64,000 bases of DNA from Omphiscola glabra (Eukaryota; Mollusca; Gastropoda; Lymnaeidae): assembly GCA_964017045.1 (NCBI GenBank), contig OZ024802.1, positions 33,091,802-33,155,801 of the forward strand. Direction: 5' to 3'. A program made the translations under genes and the position numbers. Positions within the stretch are counted from its first letter, which is position 1. Every line of letters begins with the position of its first letter. The notes below the pieces were generated by a model that had not been told where the DNA came from, did not search any database, and saw only the letters and a list, made by a program, of their open reading frames with translations. Shown here one piece after another: positions 53,060 to 64,000 of the stretch.

Positions 53060-56000
53060 TACTTGGATTTTAACTCTAAATTCTCTTTTATAGTGACATT
53101 CGGCAAACCTGAGGATATCTGATCATTAGGTAGAAATAAAGGTATTTAAAAAAAATAAATAAAGTGATAGGTTTTCTAAAAAAACTGTATGCCAACATGA
53201 TTAGGGGTGTGGTCAGTTCTTTCTTATTCATTAAGTTGATTAAGTCTTGAGTTTATCTGGACTTTATCTTAATAGTTTTTCTTATTCTTATTCTTTCTTA
53301 CTATTCTTAGGGTTTTCTTAATTTCGATTCGGTTTTTTATCTCCACTTTTTTTGTTGTTGTCAAGTAGGTTGTCAAGTAGTTAGCCTCACTAAAACCTGC
53401 TATTACGAATTTAAATAAATAATTTACACGTGTAGTAATAATCATTTAAAAAAAACAAAACAACTTCGTTGAGTTGGGCTTAATATAATATAATATAATA
53501 TAGGTACTTCACTAGGCCAAACTAGGTAAGTAGAGTAAGTAGTAAGTAAGAGTAAGGTGTTTTTTATTAGTATTACTTACTAGTAGTATTAGTATTATTA
53601 ATTAGTTTTATTGTAGGCTCTCGTTCACTGTCAACAGTTATACTAAATAAAAAAAGTTTAGTTTAGTAAGCAAAGTGAAGTCTGCAATTTGAGAATAAAA
53701 TAAAGGCTTGGTTAATTTTTTTTTTTTTTAAACTTTGATTAGACCATGGCCCAAATATGAAATCTGAAGAAATTTAGTCTTAAATATAACATTAAAGCAC
53801 ATTTGCAGGTCTGCCACAAGGTGTTAGTTAGATTCATCCCTTATTAGTGTATCTTGGGCAGTTTTTAATAATTTTGGAATTTTGCAAGTATCAGGCAATC
53901 GGGTTTCACTCATGTTTGCCATATTTAAGTGCCACAAATTAACAAAAGTCCAGATGAATAATTAATTATTTAATCACTTGGCTTAACTGAACTTAATTTT
54001 AATTGTTTATTTAGACCATACTCCATTTTATAAATCATTTGTATAGCCTTATTTAAGAATCTTGGTTTTTACAAAGCCGTGGGCCGAGGTGCTAAATATT
54101 TAAAAATAAAAAAAAATAGTATTGAGCATAATAATATTGTAGTTTTTGTAACAGTAACAGGTTTTAGCCTTCATTCTTTTATGACCTTCTTGCTTGGCTT
54201 TTTAAAAATTATTTTATTTAGAGTAGTTATTGATTTATGTTTTATTGCTTATTTTGATGCACCTTATTGCCTTATTTGTAATGACAACACAATTATACTC
54301 CTGTTACTGTTTTTTTTATGACTTTTAAAATGTATTTTTATTGGAAGGTTAGCTTGTGTGATTATTTAAACATTTTAGGTCTATAAGGTGTTTTTTGAGC
54401 ATTTTTTTTTTTTTTTTTTCACGAATGCTTTATTACTTTATAAGAGAGATTTTTAAATTTGAGATAGTAGTTTCATTTCCAACATGATGAACTTGTGATT
54501 ACCAAAATTTAGAAATTAAATAAATTTATAGATTTTTAATACATTCTTGACACCAATGGAGTTGGGTGAAGTGGATTTCTAACTATTTAGAGCAATTGTG
54601 TAAAAATGTTTAATAAAAAGCCTTTAAATGATCAGAGTAAATGTGAAAGTGGCTTATTTGACATTGAGTTTTGGAAGAGGGTTGACTGATTATTGATTGA
54701 TTATGACTATGACAGAAAAATTTGCAACTTGACTCCTGTCAGTCTCCATCATGTCATGCACTAAAGGGTTGTGTGGTGTTCTTCATACCTAGTGGAGAAT
54801 TGAGGTCACTTATTGAACTTTTAAATCTAGACCTGCCCTACAATGGTATTATTTGTATGCAGTTACAGTATTGTGAATCTGTGAATCTCAGCAGTCCATC
54901 CTTGTATTAAGCAATTAGAGTTTAGTAAGTTATTTTATTTAGGGTCATTGTGAAGTTCAGTGTGTGTCATTATTCTTTCTACTGGTTAGTATATATATAA
55001 TAATAATATTATAACTATATAACTGTGATTTGATGATTATGTGAAGCTGCTCCCTTGCCGGATGTGGGCTGACAAAACTGTTACTATAATTAGTACCAAG
55101 CCTTGAGCCTCATCAACAGCCAAGTCAAACTGAACCACTCACTGTTAACAAGTTTTTTTTGCCACAAATAATACTTATGAATGGCTCAAGCAATTTTTTT
55201 AGAAGTCCAGAGATGGAAAAGTAATGCTCGAAAATTGGGCCAAAGTTTTATTTCCCATTTAGCCATTCATTTTAACTGGTTTTCTTATACAAAAAAATGT
55301 ACTTGTGTTTATTTTGTTCCTTTCAGTGTTATGAAAGCTTAGAAAGGAGGCGTTAAAAAATTCTTTACCATGTAACAAGTCATACTTGACAATGCTATTT
55401 TTGTGTTTAAGTGTCACTTTTACACTGTCCTTCTTAACAAGTGCTCACTTGCGATTTTCATTAAATTGTCATTCTTTGAGTATTCCATACTCATTAGCCT
55501 TGGGCTTCTCTATTTTCTATATAAATCCCAGAATTTAGCAATGCTTAAACATGTATTTGGGACGTTAATAAAATGAAGGACTCTGCGTTCAATCTGTGGG
55601 AAGGAAATTGTTGAACAAGGTAGGCCTATTTTAAAGCTTGAAGTGAAAGAACGGGCCAATAAAAAGAGGAACGTTGATCTGCAGACAAAACTAGAAACAA
55701 CAGAGAAATAAAATATGTTAAAAACCCAAGTGTCAGTAAGAGTCGGTAGCTCGCTGTGTTGTGAAGAAATGGTCGAGATGGGAAGTCTTAGTTAGCAAAA
55801 TCATGTGTCCATAGCTGACATTACACACAATTGTTAATTGTGATAACACAAAATCATTGTCATGGCAACATTCGCATTGAGTTTTTCCTCAGGTTGAGCA
55901 CACACCATTAACACATCCAAGTATTCAGAATGTAATTTTAAGTCACTGTGACGACGAGCTATTGAAAATAATAGGGACACACAGTTAAAGTAGTATTCTT

Positions 56001-58300
56001 TTTTAAGTCCCTTTTTATAGAATTATTTTGTGTTACTGTTCTTGGCCTGCTCACTGTTCCAGAACTTACCCAGAGTTTGTGCGTGTGTGTGTGTGCTATC
56101 TTAAAGTACCGTCACCCCCACCCTGCCCTAAACGTTTTGTACATAGCCGACATAGTTGTTTTTTTCGGCATATATTTTATTACACTAAAGTTTGTTTGAT
56201 CCACTAATGAATTATTTTTTTGTTCCACTGGCTCCGCCACTGAACACATGACAGTTCCACGATCAACCCCAACCTAGCCTAGCAGGCACGCACGAACATC
56301 GCTCCGTCTAGACAACGGAAAGCCCCCTTTGCGGAGGATGAATCATTCAGTTTCTCAACTCAAAATTAGATCTGGGCTAACAGCCTGCCAACCCTATCCG
56401 GGCCGAATGCCTTACCAAGTATGGATCAGGTTTGGCCCATTTCCAGGCTGAGAGGGGTGCAAGGGTCTATTTACAGCCTTAATTTGTTTTCGCATTCCTT
56501 TTGCTGAGTTAAGGTTTGTCAACAATTTTCGTGTGCTCTCGCTCGCAGAACGGGTGAGAGTTCGCCCCCACCACACACAACCCTTCGTTCTTCCTCTGCC
56601 TACTATACATGCGAGATAACTGGAGGCTAAATTTTACTTGTCAAAGTTTTTCGAATTTTTATTTAAGGAGAGAGAAAAAAAAAGAAGGAGGGTTTGGGGG
56701 GGGGGGGGTAAAATGTTTGCCACAAGTTTAATAACGCCCGCGGTCATAAGTTAGCTAGACATTTTGGTATTATTTAAACCTTAATTGGAGCCTGAACTTT
56801 AAGGCTAGGAGTCGTACGATTTTGACCGATTTTAAGTTTTGATTGGAATTTCAACACACTATTCTATGATGATGCCGCTGTAGACTGTAGTTGTTTTTTT
56901 TTTGTTTTGTTTTTTGTGTGTGTGGTAGCAGACGTTTTTTACTGTGACTCAGGCCGGCGTAGGCCGAAGCGGTGGAGAGAAGCTTGACCGTCAGCGACTC
57001 CTTGATTTCAACTATAGTAAGAAAGAACAAAAACTACCCTATCTGCGTTGATGACAGTGCAGGCATGAAGTAGCCTTGTAACCATGACCTAAAACACTAG
57101 GAACGGGTGGGGTATCAAATTATTTATTACAAGTGTCTTATTTGTGTTTTCCCTTTTCCGTTTGAAAAAATAATTATATTGTGTGAAACAAACAGTCTCT
57201 CCACCACTCATTTATCTTCGGTAGTATTGCTTGGGATTATCATATTCTTTGCTTCTCTCTAACCCACCCACACCCCCCCCCCCTCTTTTTGTGTGTGTGT
57301 GTTTCCAAGCCCCGCCTGCAGCAGATGACTATTCATTCACTGAGCGGCTACTGCACTCGTCTTCACATGTTTTATTTCTCACCACCCCAGCTCCCAATAC
57401 ACGTGAACTCCGGGAGTAGGTTCCTATTTTACTTACCGTCGGTATGTGAGCATGTGGGGCTAAAAATACGTGCGGTAATTTGCTGAGAATATCTTGTAAT
57501 GCCACAATAGCGCTCATGGAATTCCGTGATCTTATTGTCGTCAGTGCTACTTGATCTTATCGTTGTCAATATCGAAGTCGTTACCAGAGTCATGAGGTCG
57601 TGGAATCCAAGTTTCCCTGGATTGTGTCAATAGTTCATGGTCTGGAAAATTGTTGTCCAAATGAAACCATTCGCCCATATATTTAGATCAGCTGTAGAAA
57701 CTATTCCAATTATTGAGAAGGTCTTCTTCGCATGCCTGAATCGTTTAGCCGAGCGTCTATCCTTTCTTTTAATTGGTTAGTATCATTTTAATATAAAACC
57801 TTTCAAAATTCTTTCATCATGATGTCATTGTAGCTTAATTGGAAATTAACAAAGAGCCTATCTATGAACATTGGTCAGCATAGCGAGTTTCATCAACACT
57901 CGGAAGACCCCAAAATATTTATAAATGACTAAAAATGGATCTTAAATGGCAGACTTGTAAGTTATTGGCACGCTAATACCAAAAGGTTGCCGACCCCTGT
58001 CCTGTACTAATGATACGATACCGGCTTAATGTTATACTACATTCTATGTAATACTATCGACCTTAGCCCCCAAACATTTCCAGTACAATGCCTTAGATCT
58101 GGTTATTACTGTACAGGAGATTGTGATCTTATGGGTCCGGGGTCAGGAAAAAACTGTGTTTGGGGGGCTATCAATGTTATTATTATTTATTTTTTAAAAA
58201 AAAAGGATAAGATTTACAACAACTTGTAACATATAGTTGTACAAACATTTCAATGTCATGTGTGATCATGATTTCAGAATGCAGCGGGGTCTTCGTGTTG
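53060..58300. other. Unassigned AT-rich region
   Basis: Mostly unique-looking AT-rich DNA with homopolymer runs (for example T run near 54400, G run near 56696). No supported exon or RNA gene was found. A hAT-like end (ggttgccgacccctg) lies near 57985. Confidence 0.4.
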
Positions 58301-58336
58301 TCTAATGGTGATCGGTCTGATTAGTGTCTAATTAGA

Positions 58337-58425
58337 TGTCGTAGGTGTCCTTATACAAGGAGGCAAGCCATACAGATTGTTGTAGGTGTCCTTATACAAG
58401 GAGGCAAGCCATACAGATTGTTGAA
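58337..58425. repeat. 42-bp direct duplication
   Basis: Two copies of gtaggtgtccttatacaagg, followed by aggcaagccatacagattgt. Confidence 0.85.
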
Positions 58426-58745
58426 GGCTGAGTAAACTGTTGTCTGAACTGATCTCACTGTGTCGCCCCATATCCTGTTATTTTAAGCTAATAGCAATGC
58501 CTCTTAGAGTGCAACACTGTCCCCTGCCCTCAGTCAATCTCACACTTGTCTTGGTCGTGTGAAGTGTAACACAGAAATAAAATGGCAATAAAAAGTATTT
58601 TACCTTTACTTATGACGTTGTAATTTTGATTAGATGTAAGTTCTTAAAATGTCTGTAAAGCTGAACACCTGGCAGTGCAATAGCACCTTCATGGCTAACT
58701 TATATCAAACATAACGTCCTTCCTGGGGCCTCTTAGAATTATAAA

Positions 58746-58832
58746 ATGGCTCTCAGGGGCTCCATTGCCCCTGTTGGGTTTGCTTCATCTGGCAATGGCT
58801 CTCAGGGGCTCCATTGCCCCTGTTGGGTTTGT
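58746..58832. repeat. 50-bp direct duplication
   Basis: atggctctcaggggctccat plus tgcccctgttgggtttg occurs at 58746 and about 58796. Confidence 0.85.
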
Positions 58833-58879
58833 AAGTGTGTCACGTGTTCTGATCAGAAGACAACCAGGCGTCGTGTCTG

Positions 58880-60010
58880 GTTAGGGTGCCCCTGGCTAAT
58901 CAAAATAGATTTATTCCTTTATTACCCGACATGCATCCCATCACGTTTGGGCACCCCAGCTAATCAAAATAGAAATGTACGTCTGGCATGTACCACTGTG
59001 ATGTTGGGCAACCCTAGCTATTCATAATATGATTTTATTTTGAGGGTGCGCCATACTCCCCTATAAGGTTGGGCACCCCTAGCTGATAAAAAAAGAAATA
59101 TACTTTGAAGGTCAAGCATAGCCCACACCCCTATAAGCAGGGCCGGCTTACAATATAGGAGTCCCTGGGCACATCAATGATCTGGTACCCCCTAGCAACA
59201 CAACACACCTGGTCCGTGAGAAGGGGGTGAATGGGGATTCTGGGGGGGGGGGGTAAACAGTTCCTGCTCCCCACCAACTCACCAAGTTGAATAAAAATGT
59301 AAAATACAATAAACATGCAATAAAGTTAAACTTCGATGAATTCGATTTATTTATACAAAAAACAAAATCAATAATAGTTTTAAAACATTATCAGAAATAA
59401 ACTAAATAATCACAGAGGATGATAAATTATCATTATTGACAGATAGATAGAGAGAAAAAATTTATTTAACATTATCGTTTGCGTATTTATTTTTTTTGCA
59501 GAGAATTGTTTTATTATTGGCCTAAAGCCAATGGTCTTAAGGATGTCATTTTCCATGCACATAAGTGAAAGCCAGTTCAAACATTTTTGTCCCATTGTAC
59601 TGCGAAGCTGATTCTTACCTTATTTTTTTTTTATTCAAATCGGGGAAAAGTAAAACTAGTTGACGAGAGTTATTCCCTTTTAAAGGTTTTCAAATTGTCC
59701 ACTTTAGATTCGCATTTATAATATTAATTTTGGAATGTGCTGATATATCGTGGGTTAAAATTGGGAATTTTACATCCAATTAATGTGTCAAAATCTTTCA
59801 ATATTCATTAAAATATGTAAAGCATAATGCTTATATAAGAGTGAGTCTCCTAAAAACGCGGGGTCCCCTACAAGCGCGGGGCCCTGGGCCCGTACTTTAA
59901 GACGGCACTGCCTATAAGGTTAGGCACCCCTAGCCATTCAAAATAGATATATGATATGCCTTGATGGTCCGGCATAAACCCATGTAAACTGTAAGGTTAC
60001 CAAGTAAGTC
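58880..60010. repeat. About 80-bp degenerate tandem repeat split by the hAT element
   Basis: The motif ctataaggttgggcacccct, followed by agctaatcaaaataga, recurs near 58886, 58960, 59000, 59060 and, after the inserted element, at 59911. Confidence 0.65.
59138..59910. mobile_element. hAT-type non-autonomous element, 773 bp, 8-bp target duplication
   Basis: Ends are CAGGGCCGGCTTA and, inverted, CAGTGCCGTCTTA. The 8-bp cctataag is duplicated at 59130-59137 and 59911-59918. Removing the element restores a unit of the surrounding repeat (cctataaggttaggcaccc), which supports the boundaries. The right part is shared with 44390-44700. Related ends occur at 46028 and 822. Confidence 0.82.
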
Positions 60011-60339
60011 TCCCACCCCCCTAATGGAATGACGGTAATATATTTTCAGGATTAAGCATTTTAAATATGTAGCTCATTTCTCTATTGCTGCTTTCTGATG
60101 GGCTAGAGTCGAGGACCTTCCAAACTTTGCATAAAAATATTAATGATAAAATTCTATTAAAATATGCCCCAATCCCCAACATTTGGGATTTAATGTGGCT
60201 TTTATTTATGCAATCCTACGTGTAATGGTTGGACTGGGAATTAGATGCTTGCCCCCCCCCCCTTTTTTTTTTCTGCATAACTGGTAGGTATTTCTCGCCA
60301 CTGACAAATAGGGTAAAGTGTTCCTGATTGGGGTGCTTG

Positions 60340-60480
60340 TGATAAATAGGTAAATTGGTCTGCTATAGTTATAGAGAAGTCATTACATTGGGTAAAGTGG
60401 TCTGCTATAGTTATAGAGAAGTCATTACATTGGGTAAAGTGGTCTGCTATAGTTATAGAGAAACCAATAGATAGTGTAAA
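60340..60480. repeat. 43-bp tandem repeat, three copies
   Basis: Unit gtctgctatagttatagaga plus agtcattacattgggtaaagt. Confidence 0.85.
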
Positions 60481-61199
60481 GGGGACTAGAGAAACCAATA
60501 GATTATCATCATCATGTCCCTTAGTCCTTATACCGTTGTGGCGCCACAAATGACATGAAAACTATAATAGACTATAGAGAAGCCAATAGATTGGGTAAAG
60601 CGGTCTGAGAACAAGCCGTGAACTATTCAGTCCACTCCTCGGCCATTCCCTCGGCATCTTTCCTGCTACTTATCACCGAGTCATCGCTCGCGCCCCTAGT
60701 CTCCCCACCCCCTCCCCCAGCCTGTGTTGAGGATGAGACAAAAATTGAACCTGGCTAGTAAGTAAAGTGTGGTATCCTGACCCGTGGAGCTCCCACGTTT
60801 GCTTGCTTTTAATCGCCGGTTTCTGTCAGTAAGTCCCAGGACGAGGTATAATCTCCATGTTGGAGTGTGTAGCTGTGTAGCTTTCGAGAAGCTTTCAGTT
60901 TTCTGTGCTGACCACGAGATATAGCGGAGTATATATACGTTTGTTTTGTATAGACATAGGTCAGTATATCGACAGGTCAGTATATCGACAAGTCAGTTTG
61001 TCTTGATATCTATGTCAGTGTTGTGTCTTGATATCTTTATGCCAGTTTTGTGTCTTGATATCTTGATGTCAGTGTTGTGTCTTTATGCTGAATGTCTACA
61101 TTTGAAATGCAGACCCAGGTATAGTTCAACTTTCAGTAATTGTTTTAGTGACGATGAAAAAGGTTTACTATTGCATTCGTATGAAAAGATGAGTGTAAA

Positions 61200-64000
61200 A
61201 TGACATCCTTGTTTGTCCACATTGGACGCAGTGTTTTTTGTTTTCCCTTACGGGTTTCGTAACTGCGTATTTCCATGACAGTGTTTCTCAACTCAAAGAA
61301 GGCCTACTGGACGCCCCTTCAGTTGAATTGTTATTGGTTCACTTTAAAAACATCATCATCATCAAATGGCATCATCTGACTCTGAAAGAGGTTAACTTGT
61401 TTACATATTTATTCTGTCCATTATTCTCTTCGAGCGGTCCCCGTTTCTTCTTTCGTAGCTACATTTATTTCCAAACTAAGACCACGGGGCAATATAAGAA
61501 AATAGAGAAACATAATTCGTTGGACATAACCTCTGGGTGGCAATATCCGCTAGCTATATTGTAAGGGACCGAATTAATAAAAACTTTGGTGGAATTTTCA
61601 AAACCATGTTTTATATCTCTTGAGTACAATATACAAAATGTGGACTTCCTTTGATATCTTGTCTCTATATGTTGCCTACGATGATTCTGCTTCTATCACT
61701 CACATGTTGCCTACGATGATTCTGCTTCTATTACTCACATGTTGCTCACCGGCTCTCGACAGGGCACATGCGGTTATGTCTATCTACTCGGCAACGGATA
61801 GAGACTGGGGGTACGCTTACCCTGACCTTGATCTCAATGAGGTATTTGAGGTTAAAGTACTTCCGAAAAGTCGGGTCCAATCAGGTCATCTGGGGGTTGG
61901 GGGGGGGGGTGGTGGTGGTGTAAGTCTACCTAGCCATGAGTACCCAAAATACCTGACTTATGTAAGCTGAAACGTGACATTGTTGGGTTGCCCCTTTTTA
62001 GTCACGGCCTTGATACAAAAACGGGTGTGGGAGGGGGGAGCACCATGAATGGGATTCGAGGGCTTTAGGGCACCAGGCCCCTGTTTTCTGGGGAAATAGG
62101 ATTTATAAACATGGACTCGTTATAGTTTGTGTTAAACGTGGGTCACTCGAAGCAGGGATATCATTTCAGTTGTGTTTTCGGGGGTGGGGTGCAGTCGAAA
62201 CCAAAACTTTGCCGGCATGTTGAGTTGTTTATTAACGGAGGCGGCCACAGTAGATATCTTACTACTGATGACGTCACACGGTACATCTCTTACTACTTGA
62301 CGAAACTTTGTATCTTAATATCTTTGTGTAAGAGCTGTAAGATCTTAGTATCCTTGTGTTCGTCTAGCCATGACTATAGATGTATACTTTGATAGACAAT
62401 GCCCCTACCTCATCTCATGGGCCAGTGTAAACAATGACATCCAATACCCATACTCCAACACCAACCGGAGTAGTTGTACAATAATATTTATTCTCTAACA
62501 ATTAACTATCGTGGATATATATAATAATGAAGTCGTTCCAGCCAAACGCACTTATCAACACACTATAGTACAACGGCCATCAATGCACACTGAATAACGA
62601 CATCTCAATTAACACGTCATTTCCCCCAACCCAAATACGTCACAACATTCTCACACAAAAGATACAGCTACACATATACTCTCTAACTAACATCTTTTAC
62701 GTACCAACATAATAACAGTGATCTCATACCCTTGACACTACTGATAACGTCACACTGTACATATCTTACTACTGGTGACGTCACACTGTACATATACATT
62801 TAAATAAGACTTGCCAGATTGTGATTGATGTTTTCTGTTGTTAATTTTAAATGACCGAATAATTTTTTCCTTATTTATTTTCTGCTGCGTTTGATTTTCT
62901 GCTCTCCTATATACTGATACCTGGGGTGGGGGGGAATCTTGCAACGTCAATGGGGAGGGGGTTGTTCTCCCAGCACTACACAAATGACGTCCCTTACTCG
63001 ATGGCGGAGTTATGATGGGGTTTTCTTTGAGGGGGAATGCGGCATGAAGATGTAGAAAAGATACATAAGACATTTTCTGTTAAGAAAAGGATGTAATGTA
63101 GCACTATAACCGGCGTATAAATCTTCGAAGTACTATTTAAGGGAGATTTTTTTTTTTAAAAGGGGCAACAAAATTATTTCAAAATCTTTTCATATGCTCC
63201 ATCGAATTAGTCAATACCAAATGAAGTCAATACCAAATGAAGTCAATTGTTAGTCATTAACTTGTAACTGTTGGTCGTTAATAAGTTTGTGATATCCTCA
63301 AAGGCGAGTATGATGAATTTCGCTCCCCATTCTCCATCTGACCCCTCGCTCCCCATTCTCTATCTGACCCCTCGCTCGAGGTGTACCGCATACCTTGAGT
63401 TCGCCTCAGAACTTGAGTCAGGAGTAAGTAGCTGCATAATCTCACTGTCACTAAATCACTGTGTCTATCTCCCTTGCCTGACCCGATCACTCGAGGTAGC
63501 ACTGTGTCTATCTCCCTTGCCTGACCCGATCACTCGAGGTATCATCTCTCCCCACCACCTCACTATTACTTTGAGATTGGAGAACAGTCCGATGATAACA
63601 CTGACTACTCACGACGGCCGCCCTCACCCATCCCTCCCGTCTCTCCCCGCCGTGACCCCTGAACTCTACAGAGGTTGACAATGCGCGTGCATGCGTGCTA
63701 AATATAGCCTGGGTGTTGATTCATTGTGTGAGTGGGGTAACTATTATATTGTGTGTCACTGCGGATCTGGCACGGCAGTACCGGCTTGATTTTTAAATAA
63801 GGTGCCTGACCACCGCAGTGTCAGACAGGTCAGTGTCTACGTGTGTGCGTAGTGGACGCTACTTTGTGTGTGAGTGGCGTCTTTTGTGTGCATCTTCGTG
63901 TATTTATTTGGCATCGTATGCTCTGTGCGAGTTCTCATCATTGCTGTGCCGGTCAGCTCCAAGTGACACCGTTGACTGACTCACACATTGCTCTTAAGTC
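61200..64000. other. Unassigned region with higher GC at the right end
   Basis: Contains repeated tgacgtcacac-type strings (62269, 62776), G-rich runs and, from about 63600, a GC-richer stretch with many TG/GTG words. It could be the edge of another transcription unit, but no exon can be supported. Confidence 0.3.
63459..63542. repeat. 42-bp direct duplication
   Basis: cactgtgtctatctcccttg plus cctgacccgatcactcgaggta is present twice in tandem. Confidence 0.85.

Noticed and set aside
57960..58000. hAT-like end ggttgccgacccctg
   Set aside because: No matching second end or 8-bp duplication could be located, so it is not listed as an element.

Overview
This window looks like animal nuclear DNA, most likely from a mollusc, probably a gastropod. 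That is an inference. It rests on GT-AG introns, a typical metazoan HOPS/CORVET gene, many minisatellites, Penelope, piggyBac, Tigger and hAT elements, and a SPIN-like hAT element of a family I recall being reported from a freshwater snail. I see no bacterial or viral replicon.

171-27013 (+): the 3' two-thirds of VPS18, the RING-containing subunit shared by the HOPS and CORVET tethering complexes. Eighteen phase-consistent coding exons total 1879 nt and encode the C-terminal 625 residues: the end of the beta-propeller, the alpha-solenoid with the clathrin-heavy-chain repeat, a coiled coil and a split RING-H2. The 5' part lies outside the window. Its introns hold minisatellites, a decayed piggyBac (13369-14908), a family of small TIR elements, and Penelope-like fragments, one carrying a nested Tigger element (25990-26681).

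27014-30421: VPS18 3' UTR and intergenic DNA, with an inverted-repeat element at 29335-30279.

30422-38545 (-): a gene I could assemble but not name. Four exons join in phase into a 181-residue product: signal peptide, short Cys-rich ectodomain with two CC pairs, one transmembrane helix and a polar tail. It resembles WBP1/VOPP1/Shisa-type proteins in architecture only. The presumed promoter carries a perfect CRE and a TCACGTGA palindrome. It is convergent with VPS18. A SPIN-like hAT MITE with a perfect 8-bp target duplication sits in its first intron.

38.6-64 kb: no host gene recognised. The region holds LINE fragments (reverse transcriptase near 41.1-41.6 kb, RNase H near 51.5-52.2 kb), a 300-bp foldback element, copies of several interspersed families (one a 1.3-kb inverted pair with 34.2-35.6 kb), a complete hAT-type element (59138-59910), large minisatellites (39.2-40.1 kb with 197-bp higher-order periodicity; 47.3-48.45 kb) and a GATA/GGTA block.

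The most unusual pattern is that several intronic tandem repeats start at a splice donor and contain copies of the exon end plus donor. It is seen after five VPS18 exons and independently in the second gene. This suggests local tandem duplication of exon-intron junctions as a recurrent source of intron growth here.
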